Notes: generated by a model from the sequence alone, not told the origin. Counted from the first letter of the stretch, positions 1-11,133 are shown. The stretch is DNA of 64,000 nucleotides from Actinostola sp. cb2023 (GCA_033675265.1 JAUJYZ010001584.1:314501-378500); one strand, 5' to 3'. Translations and numbers: made by a program.

Positions 1-2110
1 CACACGATGCCCATTCTGATCCTATCCCAAGAACACGTAACTGGCTACGCAGGTGTCATCCCTCTCAAACAACCGAAAATCGGTTTAGCGATTGAGGTAA
101 TCAATTTCCCGCCTTGGTTTTTTTCCGTAGACGCGTGTACCATTAGACCGTGTTTTGATTGAACTTTCCGAATCGGAATGACTCGCACCAAGAACTTTTT
201 TTTTTCTGTCGGCGCGATAGTTTTTCCGAGTAAATGGTAAGCACCCCTGGACTCACAAGCAAAACTACTTCAAGAAACTCTTATTTTGTTTAGCACTGAA
301 CTGTCAAATTTTGGAACAAGCTACCAGCTTATATTAAAACTTTGAATTCTCTATGTACAGTTTAGAGAAGCTGTCACCGATCATTACAGATTCAAAGTGC
401 TCACTTACAAGGTCCCATGCATAGTTTTAATTCGGTTTATAGAATGTCCTGACACATCATGACACATTAATCATAAATTCTATTCCATTTTGTAATTATG
501 TATTTTTATATATCTTGCCGAATCTGAAACAAAACTTGACAAGTTTTCCTTGACAAGGATGACTTGCTCGTGTAGACGACAAAAATATCGCCAACTTTTT
601 TCCTTGTCAAGGAAAACTTGTTCGTGTAGATGCGGCTTTATCGTACATTTTACGCTAGGGGAAAATTGTTGGGGAAAACTCTGTTTTTTTGCCACACCAT
701 ATTTTTATTGTTTCTTTATTTGTCTCTATTTTGGCGAAAAATAAAAAAAATAAAAAAAATTAAACTTTGTTGGTGAATAATCTGACTTTAAATTTGAAGA
801 ATCTTACAGGATATCAGTATTTTAACAGTCAAAATGAAACTTCTGTTTGAAATGCTGTTTTCAGCCTCCAGTTGATTGTCGATCTTTCTCAATCAACGTC
901 TCAAAGTTTGTTTGCCAGTCAGCAGAGCCGTTCCCATGGGATCTTCAGCTCACTTCTTTCGTTATTCAAGCGAATTAGAGAGTTTTTAAAAGCATCACGT
1001 TTACGCGAACGCCAAACGTCACTCAGATTGACTTTTGAGTCAGTTCGCTTTAAAAACGTCAAATAATCGGGAACACCCCCCAAATGCTACTTATGTTTTT
1101 TTAAGAACGAGAAAATGACCTCATTTACCGTCTAAACGCGAAAGTTTAGAGGAAAATGCAGAAAACCACGATCACGTGTACAGTTTTGATTTCACTGATT
1201 TTGGTGTTCGCCGTAAAATGTGATAAACTCTCTCAGGGAGGGAGAAGGGCAAGTCTTCGGTTAGTACTCTTTATGAGATAGAATGAACAGTGAAACTTGG
1301 AACTTACAGGTACCAGTCTTATATTAAAACAAGGTACTTCTATGTACAGGTTAGAAAAGGCAACACCGAAAATCACATTTCTTGTAATAACTCGCTGCTC
1401 TGCTCTAATTTACTTAGGCACTTTATTTAGGCATAAGGTTATATACAATCATTTGACACATTAATAGATTCTAACAATTTGTGTAATTCATGTGGTCACG
1501 TGACCTTACACGAAAAATAGTTTTTCTTAAATTCCTTGACAAGTTTTCCTTGACTTGCTCTTTTAATAATAGCGAGATTTTTAAAAAGATAGCGTTTAGA
1601 AAACGCGAATTATATATAGTTTAAAACGAAAAACTCAGAAATATAATCTGATGAAATGGTCACGTGACCTCTTTTTCCGAAATATTCTCCTTGCAAATAA
1701 GCGGGAGAAACCCCCCAAATGAGGGTTACTTATGATCATAAACGTGAGATACACAACTATGACTTTCATTTACGTCTAAACGCGAAAGGATAGAGAGCAA
1801 ATGCAGCAAAACCACGATCACGTGTACAGTTTTGATTGATATGCTATTTTGGTGTTCATTCACTTAAAAAGTGTGAGATAAACTCTCTCAGGGTGCCAAG
1901 AGGATGGCATGTCATGATTAGTTACTAACTTTTTATGAGATGCTATTTACAGCTTGAAACTTCAACTCACGTAAGTCTCGTTTAAATTAACTATCTAATT
2001 CTATCTCGTCAAAGCGTGTGAGGACACTATGAGTACCCATTTCATCACACGTGTTCATCATTAATGATACTGCAATATTCCAATACATCTGTAACTTGCT
2101 TTATTCTATA
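1..2110. repeat. Degenerate tandem modules, no gene seen
   Basis: No convincing coding sequence. The stretch is built of diverged direct copies. The block at about 1114-1245 (containing ACCACGATCACGTGTACAG) recurs at about 1758-1900, and the module around 330-390 (CTTATATTAAAAC, then TCTATGTACAG) recurs at 1313-1380. A stem with CTTGACAAGTTTTCCTTGAC arms lies at 530-640, with a further copy near 1540. ORFs of 64-71 codons here have no family resemblance. It is probably old transposon debris. Confidence 0.5.
775..960 (+). repeat. Dispersed repeat, inverted partner at 49,873-50,053
   Basis: The text around TTTGTTTGCCAGTCAGCAGAG and CCCATGGGATCTTC is found again in reverse complement inside a SECISBP2 intron (49,873-50,053), with the same order of words over about 180 bases. 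Two unlinked copies in opposite orientation mean a dispersed repeat, not a unique element. Type unknown. Confidence 0.65.
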
Positions 2111-2280
2111 ATATCAATTTATTTTGACAAATTTCAAGAAAACTCCAAAGAAAAAACACCTGCAAATATAGCTGGGGCTTCTAAATAAATCCATAATAAC
2201 TCCTGAGAGAGTTACCCAGTTTTACCAGTTGTCACTAAAAAGCATTGAGTTTGTTTGAAATGCGTTTATAAGAAATAAAT

Positions 2281-2334
2281 TATTATTATTATTATTATTT
2301 TTTTTTAATTATTTATTATTATTATTATTATTAA
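2281..2334. repeat. ATT microsatellite
   Basis: Run of ATT triplets, preceded by AAGAAATAAATTATTATT. The preceding sequence resembles the tail of a SINE or LINE, but too little is left to name it. Confidence 0.7.
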
Positions 2335-2356
2335 TGACAACATTCACTGACTTATT

Positions 2357-2490
2357 AGAGTGCAAACCATATGTCCGTGAAACAGTACTAACTAATTAGT
2401 ATTAAATAGCACTGATGAAACAATAGAAAACAATAGAGATAACACTATTTAGTAATAGTACTATTTCACAGACATATGGTTTGCACTCTA
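2357..2490. mobile_element. Palindromic MITE, AGAGTGCAAACC termini
   Basis: Terminal inverted repeats AGAGTGCAAACCATATGTC and its complement bound a 134-bp element whose inside also folds (AATAGTACT-type words). It is flanked by TA. A relative with AGAGTGCAATTT ends lies at 39,655-39,799 in a SECISBP2 intron, with the same internal words (TTCTATTGTTTTCTATTG). Confidence 0.65.
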
Positions 2491-2521
2491 CATGCTTGTA
2501 ATAGAACTTTTTAAATGTATT

Positions 2522-2590
2522 ACAACAATACAACAATGTATTAATATTACAACAATGTATTAATATTACAACAATGTATTAATATTAGCC
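2522..2590. repeat. Short 19-bp tandem repeat
   Basis: Three to four copies of a unit containing TTACAACAATGTATTAATA. No coding potential. Confidence 0.7.
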
Positions 2591-2830
2591 GATTACTCCA
2601 ACCTGCTGTCTTGAGGATTTCATCTAAAGGAATTGCAGCCTGATAAGCAGCTGTTGTGCAGCATGTCTTGTGGAGTGTGGTTTAAATAGATCAATGTCAA
2701 TGCCAGACAACTGTAGTACCATTCTAATCCATCTCGCTAATGCCTTTGGTAGCCAATCGCTTTGTGGGGCTTTATGATAGAAATAAACAGCCAATCATCA
2801 TGTCGTAAACTCTTAATTAGTACGCTCCAT
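2591..2830. other. Intergenic, nothing recognised
   Basis: Unique-looking AT-rich DNA with no ORF, RNA gene or repeat that I can support. Confidence 0.5.
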
Positions 2831-3112
2831 ATAGCTAATTGCATAATCGTTGTCGGGTTGAAAATCATAAATCATAGAAGCTGAGACCGCAAGGATGGAT
2901 GGGAAATCAGTTCATGACCTGCATTACATACAGATATATTCAATGTTCTCGTAGTTTTGAAGGTATATCAGCTATATAACTAAGATCCTACAAGTCTGGA
3001 TAAAAAGGTCGATGATTTGACGGTGTTATTTGAGAGTTTTAATTTCCCAGAATTCCTTGTGGTCATAGCTTTCATGATTTTCAACCCGACAACAATTATG
3101 CAATTAGCTATA
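2831..3112. mobile_element. Palindromic MITE, AGCTAATTGCATAATCG family
   Basis: Ends are AGCTAATTGCATAATCGTTG and its near-perfect complement (AACAATTATGCAATTAGCT). A second copy with the same interior (GCTGAGACCGCAAGGATGG) is at 41,497-41,772. A relative sharing the CGTTGTCGGGTT and GAAGCTGAGACCG words forms the outer ends of 51,551-51,978. Confidence 0.8.
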
Positions 3113-3444
3113 TACTCCTCCAAACAAGCATAAGGACGTATATCTTCATATTGCTGGTAACGGTTATTCAGCTCAAAATTAGCTGTCTGATCGCCAATAT
3201 GTTTCTTTGTCGGCTTTCATTTTTAACACGCTCTCTGAGACCTTCAACTGACAATGTATACTGCTGATATTTTTTTTTTACCGTTGTTGTTGTTGTTGCT
3301 AGTTGTTTTTGATTATTGTTGTTGTTTAATCTTTATCGTCTTCCTAAAGTGGAAGCAATTCTCTCACCAAACCATTCATACTGGTTATGGGACCATGACG
3401 ATTGAATCCATTGCGCCGTTTTGGAATGCATTTTCTGACTCTTG
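3113..3444. other. Intergenic spacer, nothing supported
   Basis: It contains a GTTGTTGTTG run near 3,283-3,330. A 63-codon plus-strand ORF here looks like chance. Confidence 0.4.
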
Positions 3445-4226
3445 ACTTTTGAGGTGGAGTTGGTTTACAGTCTTCTGCAAGGTCAAGGAATTATTTCCAT
3501 GTGTAAACTGATGGTTTATTTGTGCACCGATTTGACGCAGTAGTGGTTCTTTGAGGTGGAGTTGGTTCATAGTCTTCTGCAAGGTCAAGGAATTCTTTCC
3601 ATGTGTAAACGGATGGTTTATTTGCGCACCGATTTGACGCAGTAGTGGTTCTTTGAGGTGGAGTTGGTTCACAGTCTTCTGCAAGGTCAAGGAATTCTTT
3701 CCATGTGTAAACGGATGGTTTATTTGCGCACCGATTTGACACAGTAGTGGTTCTTTAAGGTGGAGTTGGTTCACAGTCTTCTGCAAGATCAAGGAATTCT
3801 TTCCATGTGTAAACGGATGGTTTATTTGTGCACCGATTTGACACAGTAGTGGTTCTTTGAGGTGGAGTTGGTTCACAGTCTTCTGCAAGGTCAAGGAATT
3901 CTTTCCATGTGTAAACGGATGGTTTATTTGTGCGCCGATTTGACGCAGTAGTGGTTCTTTGAGGTGGAGTTGTGAAAACGGATGGTTTATTTGTGCACCG
4001 ATTTGACGCAGTAGTGGTTCTTTGAGGTGGAGTTGGTTCACAGTCTTCTGCAAGGTCAAGGAATTCTTTCCATGTGTAAACGGATGGTTTATTTGCGCGC
4101 CGATTTGACGCAGTAGTGGTTCTTTGAGGTGGGGTTGTGAAAACGGATGGTTTATTTGTGCACCGATTTGACGCAGTAGTGGTTCTTTGAGGTGGAGTTG
4201 GTTCACAGTCTTCTGAAAGTTCAAGG
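3445..4226 (-). repeat. Tandem array of about 102-bp units
   Basis: Units of about 102 bases (containing TTGACGCAGTAGTGGTTC and CAAGGAATTCTTTCCATG) repeat about eight times. Two units are shortened to about half, around 3,970 and 4,135. The unit length is a multiple of three, and the array keeps one reading frame on the minus strand; see the overlapping ORF. Confidence 0.85.
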
Positions 4227-4705
4227 AATTCTTCATAAATACTCTGTATCTGTCTGGATATCAACCGTGTCTGGCGTGTGGCTGGTAAACATATCATATT
4301 CTTGTTAAAGAATGATTTTAGACTAATTACCAAATGTTTAATGCTTTCATATTTTGACCGATTCTCTGTCTTCGACGCCGTTGTTTGGCCTGGATTTACG
4401 ACGTTACAACCAGTAAGAACACATCCCGTTTGTTCATGATCAGCACTATCAGCGGCCGAAGTTGCACTCTCTCTTTGGGGCATTCTTGAAGCTTTGATGT
4501 TTTCAAGAAGACGAGGCGTCCTTTGGGGTGTAATGACTGGTTTTGGCTGATTACGGAGACATACAGGAAAACGGGATTTTTGAAAGTTGAGATTGTGAAA
4601 ACGAAACGGTGGACGCTCGTCGATCTCAGCCTCGTCGACCTGGTACGAGTACCTGGGCAAATGACTTGTCATTCCACTCCTCTGACCTTCATGTCGTGTT
4701 GCCAT
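3755..4705 (-). CDS. Hypothetical protein or exon with 34-residue repeats, truncated
   Basis: I do not recognise this protein. The minus-strand frame is open from upstream of 4,705. The first ATG is at 4,703-4,705, followed by MATRHEGQRSG. The first roughly 180 residues are non-repetitive, Arg/Ser/Thr-rich and low in hydrophobics. The C-terminal part is built of repeats of about 34 residues holding YTWKEFLDLAEDCEPTPPQ and RTTTASNRC. The frame stops where CAA in the repeat has become TAA (3,755-3,757). The same repeat peptide continues in frame to 3,491 and hits a second stop where GAA became TAA. It therefore looks like a longer repeat protein that has lost its tail, or a decaying exon. No signal peptide or membrane segment. 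An upstream exon is possible because the frame is open beyond the ATG. The alternative is a non-coding minisatellite that happens to be open. Confidence 0.35.
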   Translation of the reverse strand: MATRHEGQRSGMTSHLPRYSYQVDEAEIDERPPFRFHNLNFQKSRFPVCLRNQPKPVITPQRTPRLLENIKASRMPQRESATSAADSADHEQTGCVLTGCNVVNPGQTTASKTENRSKYESIKHLVISLKSFFNKNMICLPATRQTRLISRQIQSIYEEFLELSEDCEPTPPQRTTTASNRCTNKPSVFTTPPQRTTTASNRRANKPSVYTWKEFLDLAEDCEPTPPQRTTTASNRCTNKPSVFTTPPQRTTTASNRRTNKPSVYTWKEFLDLAEDCEPTPPQRTTTVSNRCTNKPSVYTWKEFLDLAEDCEPTPP

Positions 4706-4765
4706 CAAACCTTGAATACGCGTGTCACTGACAAAGCCATAACGCGACCATGAGTTAAGTTGCAA

Positions 4766-5638
4766 ATTGGAAGAAACATTCTTTCTTTTTCCTATAAATA
4801 ACCAACCATTGAAAATAATATTATGTCAGGGTGTAGCACGAGAATATCAAATGAGTTTGGGTGTCGATCGTTCACTGCAACAATCATTCAAGAACTTCAG
4901 TTAAAGCAATTTACGATTCTTTGATTTCTAGGTTCTGGTCTTCGAGGTTATGATATACTGATATATTATAACTAATTATAAGGATATTCATATATAATGG
5001 AAAGGAATTCCAAAGATATGTTCTGCATCACGATGATGATCGACGAGTTCTTGGTCACTTAGCTATTCACCTTTCGTGCAACCGGAGCCAGTTTTAACCA
5101 TTAGTTAAACCGTTAGTTAAACCGTTAGTTAAACCGTTAGTTAGACCGTTAGTTAGACCGTTAGTTAAAACCGTTAGTTAAAACTGTATAACAGTGTCAT
5201 ATCATTCTGATCTTTGTAAGTAATAATAACTATGAATAATATATTTTCTTAGTTCAGCTTATTCTACCATACCTGTCCATGTTTGGCGATTCAAGCTTGG
5301 TAGTGCAAACGGTATCTCATTTCCACTGCTCGCTTTCCTGAGTGCTTCTTTTTCGCGTGCATTCATGCTGATTAACTGACAAGTATGCCCATGCAGTTCT
5401 GCTGTTATTAGGCGACTGACGATCTTTTATAGCATGATTGTCAGTTTTATTTATCGAATCGTTGCTATGACATTACCATGGTTACCATAAAATAATAGAT
5501 GTAAACCAATAATTTGTTTCCTAAACAAAAAATGTTGTTGCTATAGAATTTCCTTGGTAATACAATTAACCATGCCTAATATGGTATCATGTCATAATTA
5601 CTTGCGTCACCAGAATTATACTTATCAATGGGCGTCAA
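4766..5638. other. Intergenic with a 12-13 bp minisatellite
   Basis: About seven copies of CCGTTAGTTAAA (some with G for A) lie at about 5,098-5,186. The rest shows no gene. The ATG-poor AT-rich sequence at 4,900-5,040 and 5,220-5,630 has nothing I can name. Confidence 0.5.
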
Positions 5639-5800
5639 TACACCGAATCGAAATATGGCGACCAATTTGAATAACTATTGTTCTGGACTGACCAACCTCT
5701 CATTCATGTGAAAACGCTTTTGTGCTTCCACGTGAACACGAGGTTGGTCAGTCCAGAACAATAGTTATTCAAATTGGTCGCCATATTTCGATTCGGTGTA
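5639..5800. mobile_element. Palindromic MITE, TACACCGAATCG family
   Basis: Nearly perfect arms of about 70 bases start TACACCGAATCGAAATATGG and contain GCGACCAATTTGAATAAC. The same family lies inside METTL13 intron 2 (13,785-13,929). The ends abut TA. The right arm runs directly into the 126-bp tandem array. Confidence 0.85.
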
Positions 5801-5806
5801 TGCCAG

Positions 5807-6350
5807 TGATTATATCACGCGATATATCGTGCTATCGGTTGGAGATTAAACAGAATGTCCTTGGTAACAACAAAGCAAATACACATAACCATGGCTATGA
5901 CGTCAATCATCTGACGTCCATGAGATTATCAGCGATTATATCACGCGATATATCGTGCTATCGGTTGGAGATTAAACAGAATTTCCTTGGTAACAACAAA
6001 ACAAATACACATAACCATGGCTATGACGTCAATCATCTGACGTCCATGAGATTATCAGCGATTATATCACGCGATATATCGTGCTATCGGTTGGAGATTA
6101 AACAGAATTTCCTTGGTAACAACAAAACAAATACACATAACCATGGCTATGACGTCAATCATCTGACATCCATGAGATTATCAGCGATTATATCACGCGA
6201 TATATCGTGCTATCGGTTGGAGATTAAACAGAATTTCCTTGGTAACAACAAAGCAAATACACATAACCATGGCTATGACGTCAATCATCTGACGTCCATG
6301 AGATTATCAGCGATTATATCACGCGATATATCGTGCTATCGGTTGGATGA
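5807..6350. repeat. 126-bp tandem array
   Basis: Four full units and a partial one, each starting near AGCGATTATATCACGCG (5,931; 6,057; 6,183; 6,309). Because 126 is divisible by three, one plus-strand frame stays open for 244 codons and yields a 42-residue repeat peptide; I treat this as incidental. Part of the unit (CGGTTGGAGATTAAACAG, TTTCCTTGGTAACAACAA) recurs as a single piece at about 8,956-8,995. Confidence 0.85.
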
Positions 6351-6456
6351 CATTGCTATTGGGGTCCCTATAAAGTTGGATGACATGTTAGTATCATATG
6401 ATGTGTGTGCCCTCTTTACGAAGTACTGGACGAAAATCAGTCAAAATTTAAAATGA

Positions 6457-6835
6457 GCTGTAATTTTGCTGAAGCAATTTTGAACGACCTATTAATAACG
6501 GTTTGGCATTAAGTTAAAATGTTGCTTTCATATTCCACTGAGAAGTACTGTTTTTCTTACGATTTAAGGATGGATTGGGTTGAGTAAATGACGTCATTTA
6601 CTCAATCCATCCTATACTTGAGTACAGTTCAAAGTCTATACGAAGATCTGTATGAGGGGAGATTCCCGCCAAAATGCGATCTTAAATTGTATCGTTCACT
6701 TTTCCGATGCGGTTTTTCATGTTTGACTTTAGTCGTTTATATTCTTCAGTGCTATTATGCTTTCCTTTTAATACTTTGATTTCTTGCAAATTATGTTATT
6801 CGTTTTCGAATTATGTTAGTCGTTTTCGGGACGCG
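6457..6835. other. Intergenic with a CRE-centred hairpin
   Basis: The only structure is the inverted repeat at 6,567-6,613. Its arms AGGATGGATTG..AGTAAATG and complement meet at TGACGTCA (6,589-6,596). The left arm carries four extra bases. No gene. Confidence 0.6.
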
Positions 6836-7036
6836 CACAGGGATCCCAACATCATACATTTCTATGCACAGGGAACCCAACATAATAATTATAATACGTA
6901 TTGCGCGCGCTCTACCACAGGAAACCCATCAAAACTAGACGCTCGGCGTGTGGGATGAACAACTGGAACTCTTATCTGTTGTTGTCTAAACGATGTTTTG
7001 GGCCGTTACATTGTAAGCGTTGGGCTTCCTGTGGTA
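6836..7036. repeat. Cluster of ACAGGGANCCCAA motifs
   Basis: CACAGGGATCCCAAC (6,836), CACAGGGAACCCAAC (6,867), CCACAGGAAACCCATC (6,914) and, inverted, TTGGGCTTCCTGTGG (about 7,018) occur within 200 bases. The same word forms the ends of two palindromic elements elsewhere (19,656-19,968 and 62,203-62,541). Confidence 0.5.
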
Positions 7037-7782
7037 CGCTCAACCGTATTTTATATACCGTATATGTATCGGATTTCCTGGGGATCGGGGATCATCTCTC
7101 AAAACGTTGCTCAAACACTATAAGATGTTTTTAAATAAAGTTTAGATAATTCCGTTTTAGCATTAAAAATTAAAAATAACATGAATTAAATTACTTTTAA
7201 AGAAACTTTTAATGAAAATTATTACGACCGCTTGTTGACTTTCGGAGAGTGGGCTACCTGTGGTTTTAGTCCAGTCATTCTACGGTTTAGGTTGGAACAA
7301 ATTGCAACAGAAAGTTTCTCATCGCTATTCAACCAAGATGGGTTACCTAAACAACATACTAAAAGTCCTCAAAAATCCCTTCGGTGGAACATGCCGAAAA
7401 TGAGGATAAAAGATTTCGTGGTTTCACCACAGGGATCCCGCGTCGAGCAAAATGAATTATATTTAAAAATATATATTTATCCGACTTTTTTCTTTGATTT
7501 TTAATTTCCAAGATCTTCAATATTATTTCTGTTGTGGTTGAAGTTACTTTATTAACACAAAAGTACTTGAAATGCAGGGGAAATGTCCCTAGGCCATGAC
7601 CCTTACCACAGGGATCCCAATACGTAGAAAATTGAATTTTCAATCAAAAAATCGATTTCCTGCTTTATGTTTGATTGTTTCTTGGTTATTCGTTGCGTTG
7701 TATAGCCAAATTAGTCTATTCTAAGACTGTTTAACACTAATGACTAATATTAATCAACTATTGAAATACAATAATGATACTA

Positions 7783-7952
7783 TAGTTGTCAGTTCGTATG
7801 GGTAGGAAACCTACGGTACGGAGTTACACTCACGGTACAGAATCGAACACATTGTATTCAATCAATCACACTGCACGTTGATGGCGCGATACGGTCACTG
7901 CACGCACGAAACCGTACCGTAACTACTTCCCACTCATACGAAAACAACTCTA
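7783..7952. mobile_element. MITE, TAGAGTCGTTTTCGTATGAG family (diverged copy)
   Basis: The interior words GAATCGAACACATTGTATTC and CGTACCGTAACTACTTCCCA match the copies at 30,276-30,489 and 38,457-38,667. Terminal repeats are of the type GTTCGTATGGG / CCCACTCATACGAA, and TA lies at both ends. It sits in the left arm of the foldback at a point where the right arm has no insertion. Confidence 0.75.
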
Positions 7953-8682
7953 ATTGGTTGCATTTAAGGTTATATTTATAACTTAAGTAATAATAAAGTC
8001 ACATAATAATTATGATAATGACCATAAGATAAAATATTATACCAAGCAGAAATAAGATAATAGAACTAAAACATATTGTTAGTCAGACTCATCCAAACCA
8101 AGGTCTGGCGTGCTGGAGATAGAATACCTTTGGCCTTTGCATGTACCACATGCAGCCGAGCAATCCAGGTCATACTTTTTGCACGTACAACTGCGCAAGT
8201 GCTACCTGATCTTACTTGCAGCCATCTGATCATCTCAAGTATAGTGCGCTATGGGCTTGTGGTAATTCAGTTAGGATAGGAAGTGGCTTCCCATCCGTTA
8301 AGTATCATCTCCAGTCAACAGGCTGTAGCTGTTCGCAACCTTTCCATTCCTGGATCTGGTAGTACACACGTACGTAGACTGTGGTATTGCAGCAGTAGCT
8401 CAGTGATGTGGGTGGAAGGCTTTCACGTTGAACAAATTACGATCCAGTGGCTACCTTTTGGCAAAAACAGGTGTATCGTAGATAGTCTACAATTAGCCTC
8501 TCCTCTCACTGTACAAAGAGAGAAGTGCTTTCTCTCCTGCCACAAAGATGTATTCCTTTCTAGTTATACCCGCTGGTCGATCAAAGATTTCTGCTTGTTG
8601 AAGGAATCTGCATGGAATCTGTTTCAATCATTTTTAAAGCTGATCAATGCAAAGCATAAAGTGTGTGCAAAAACAGGTGCGG

Positions 8683-8957
8683 TAATACGAGCAACAAAAC
8701 GGTATGCAACTTGTCGCGCAACATTGTTCAGATTGTTGCGTAGCAAGTTGCAGAGCAATGTTTTTCGTATTACCATCGTTCGCGCAACTTGTCGCGCAGC
8801 AAATTGAATTTTCTGAGTTGCAGGTTGCAAAACTTTGTTGCATGAAGTAGAAAGAGCTTCTACTTTGCGCAACAAAGTTTTGCAACCTGCAACACGAAAA
8901 TGTGTTGCGCGACAAGTTGCACGATTTTGTTGCCCGTATTACTGCACCATAAGTTTT
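8683..8957. mobile_element. Palindromic element with TTGTCGCGCAAC words
   Basis: Nested inverted repeats: GTGCGGTAATACGAGCAAC..GTTGCCCGTATTACTGCAC at the ends, and GTAGAAAGAGCTTCTACTT at the centre. A second copy is at 42,340-42,686, and a diverged form (GGTGCGGACACAC ends, GCAACATTG words) is at 56,535-56,786. It interrupts the left arm of the foldback. Confidence 0.75.
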
Positions 8958-9277
8958 CGGTTGGAGATTAAACAGAATTTCCTTGGTAACAACAAAAAAA
9001 ATTTTCTAATGACACACACACATTGGCATCTAGGGCAGACTTTGTCCGTTTTGTGTTCCATACTCTCCTGTTCTGTGACCTTGGCTTGGGCTCTGGCTTG
9101 AAGAACAGGCCGTGCGAATCCACTTCAACATAATAAATGGCAAAATATGTAATATTCTAAAGCGCTTAACAATAAAAAAAAAAAATATATAAAAAAATAT
9201 ATTTTTAATAATAATAAATCACATTAAGATCAGTAAACTCATAAAAAAAGTATATCTGAAATCGGAAAAATGTCAGG

Positions 9278-10100
9278 ATGAAAACTAAAGCTAGTGTACT
9301 AGTTGGAGATGATACCGACCTGTTAGTCTTACTGTGTTATCATGTTGATGTACATGGATTCGCACGGCCTGTTCTTCAAGCCAGAGCCCAAACCAAGGTC
9401 ACAGAACAGGAGAGTATGGAACATAAAGAGGACAAAGTCTGCCCTAGGTGCCAATGTGTGCAAAAATTTAACCTATTGTTTCTGCATGCAATTCTAGGGT
9501 GCGCGACAACACATCACGGCTCCATGGGATTGGCAAAGCATTAGCTTTAAAAATATTGAAACAGATTCCATGCAGATTCCTTCAACAAGCAGAAATCTTT
9601 GATCGACCAGCGGGTATAGCTACAAAGGAAGACATCATCGTGGCAGGAAAGAAAGCACTTCTCTCTTTGTACAGTGATGGTTCAGAGGAGAGGCTAATTG
9701 TAGACTACGATCACCCGTTTTTGCCAAAAGGTAGCCACTGGATCGTAATTTGTTCAACCTGAAAGCCTTCCACCCACCCTCAGCTGCTGCTGCAATACCA
9801 CAGTCGGCTACGTACGTGTGTACTACCAGATCCAGGAATGGAAAGGTTGCGAACAGCTACAGCCTGTTGACTGGAGATGATACTTAACGGATGGGAAGCC
9901 ACTTCCTATCCTAACTGAATTACCACAAGCCCATAGCGCACTATACTTGAGATGATCAGATGGCTGCAAGTAAGATCAGGTAGCACTTGCGCAGGTGTAC
10001 GTGCAAAAAGTACGACCGGGATTGCTCGGCTGCATGTGGTACATGCAAAGGCCAAAGTTATTCTATCTCCAGCACGCCAGACCTTGGTTTGGATGAGTCT
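9278..10100 (+). pseudogene. Decayed DNA-transposon protein (PIN/XPG-like motif, Cys-rich tail)
   Basis: Three plus-strand frame pieces read as one broken protein. The first has ATG at 9,278 and the acidic motif VLVGDDTDLLVLLCYH, which resembles the nuclease-type PIN/XPG acid cluster. At about 9,480 the frame moves by one (LFLHAILGC then TTSRLHGIGKALALK), and it runs to a stop at 9,762. Beyond it, broken frames give a Cys-rich stretch (about 9,970-10,040, RCTCKKYDRDCSACM). This layout is seen in a family of repetitive animal genes thought to come from DNA transposons; Academ-type elements are my best guess but I cannot confirm it. The copy is dead: frameshifts, stops and no intact N-terminus. 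The minus strand at 8,076-8,630 and 9,010-9,116 is its mirror copy in the left foldback arm. Confidence 0.55.
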
Positions 10101-10703
10101 GACAAACAATATGTTTTAGTTCTATTATCTTAATTCTGCTTGGTATAATATTTTATCTTATGGTCATTATATCATAATTATTATCATTATTGTATTTCAA
10201 TAGTTGATTATTATTAGTCATTAGTGTTAAACAGTCTTAGAATAGACTAATTTGGCTATACAATGCAACGGATAACCAAGAAACAATCAAACATAAAGCA
10301 GGAAATCGATTTTTTGATTGAAAATTCAATTTTCTACGTATTGGGATCCCTGTGGTAAGGATCATGGCCTAAGGACATTTCCCCTGCATTTCAAGTACTT
10401 TTGTGTTAATAAAGTAACTTCAACCACAACAGAAATAATATTGAAGATCTTGGAAATTGAAAATCAAAGAAAAAAGTCGGATAAATATATTTTTTAAAGT
10501 ATATTTCATTTTGCTCGACGCGGGATCCCTGTGGTGAAACCACGAAATCTTTTATCCTCATTTTCGGCATGTTCCACCGAAGGGATTTTTGAGGACTTTT
10601 AGTATGTTGTTTAGGTAACCCATCTTGGTTGAATAGCGATGAGAAACTTTCTGTTGCAATTTGTTCCAACTTGACCCCCAATTAAAATTTCATAGGATGA
10701 CTG

Positions 10704-11133
10704 GACTATTTAGGCGGGAAGTGGAGACGCGTGCGCGATTCAACACAGGGTTATCACGCCCATGCGATGCTCATTACGGCCGGGCATCGTGCACAGACTG
10801 AATATACTAGTAGTACTAGTAGTGTGTTATTAGAGTTTTTAACAAGGAAATATGCAATTATTCGATGATACTGATCTTTCGAAACAAAATATCTCAATTT
10901 TAGAGCCACAAAAGCAACCATAGTGAAGCATCAGACGTCGACCACGTGGTAATGATCATCGATACAGACGACTGAGAGCTCGAGATTCCAACGCCAGGCT
11001 TTTCTTCAGAGTTCCTAAGCAAGAGGAGCAACAAGACGTCCGCTAAGGTAATCTTAATTATGATACTATAAAGGGAATGACATTAGAACACGGCTGAGAA
11101 AGTGTAATTTTATATCCAGCCGAAAAAAAAGAC
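10704..11133. other. Intergenic, nothing recognised
   Basis: It contains a short perfect palindrome (ACTAGTAGTACTAGTAGT, about 10,807) but no gene. Confidence 0.45.

Larger units (their letters stand above)
7265..10703. mobile_element. 3.4-kb foldback from two divergent transposon copies
   Basis: The left arm (7,265-9,116) and right arm (9,354-10,703) are reverse complements at high identity, outer ends near GTCCAGTCAT. The loop is about 240 bases (9,117-9,353). On the right arm the plus strand carries a decayed transposon protein (9,278-10,100). The left arm carries the same piece in reverse. The left arm is longer because two palindromic elements (7,783-7,952 and about 8,683-8,957) are absent from the right arm, so they inserted after the inverted duplication or were lost from one side. 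Confidence 0.8.

Noticed and set aside
5722..6456. 244-codon ORF with 42-residue repeats
   Set aside because: It starts inside a MITE arm and runs through a 126-bp tandem array; no independent coding sign.
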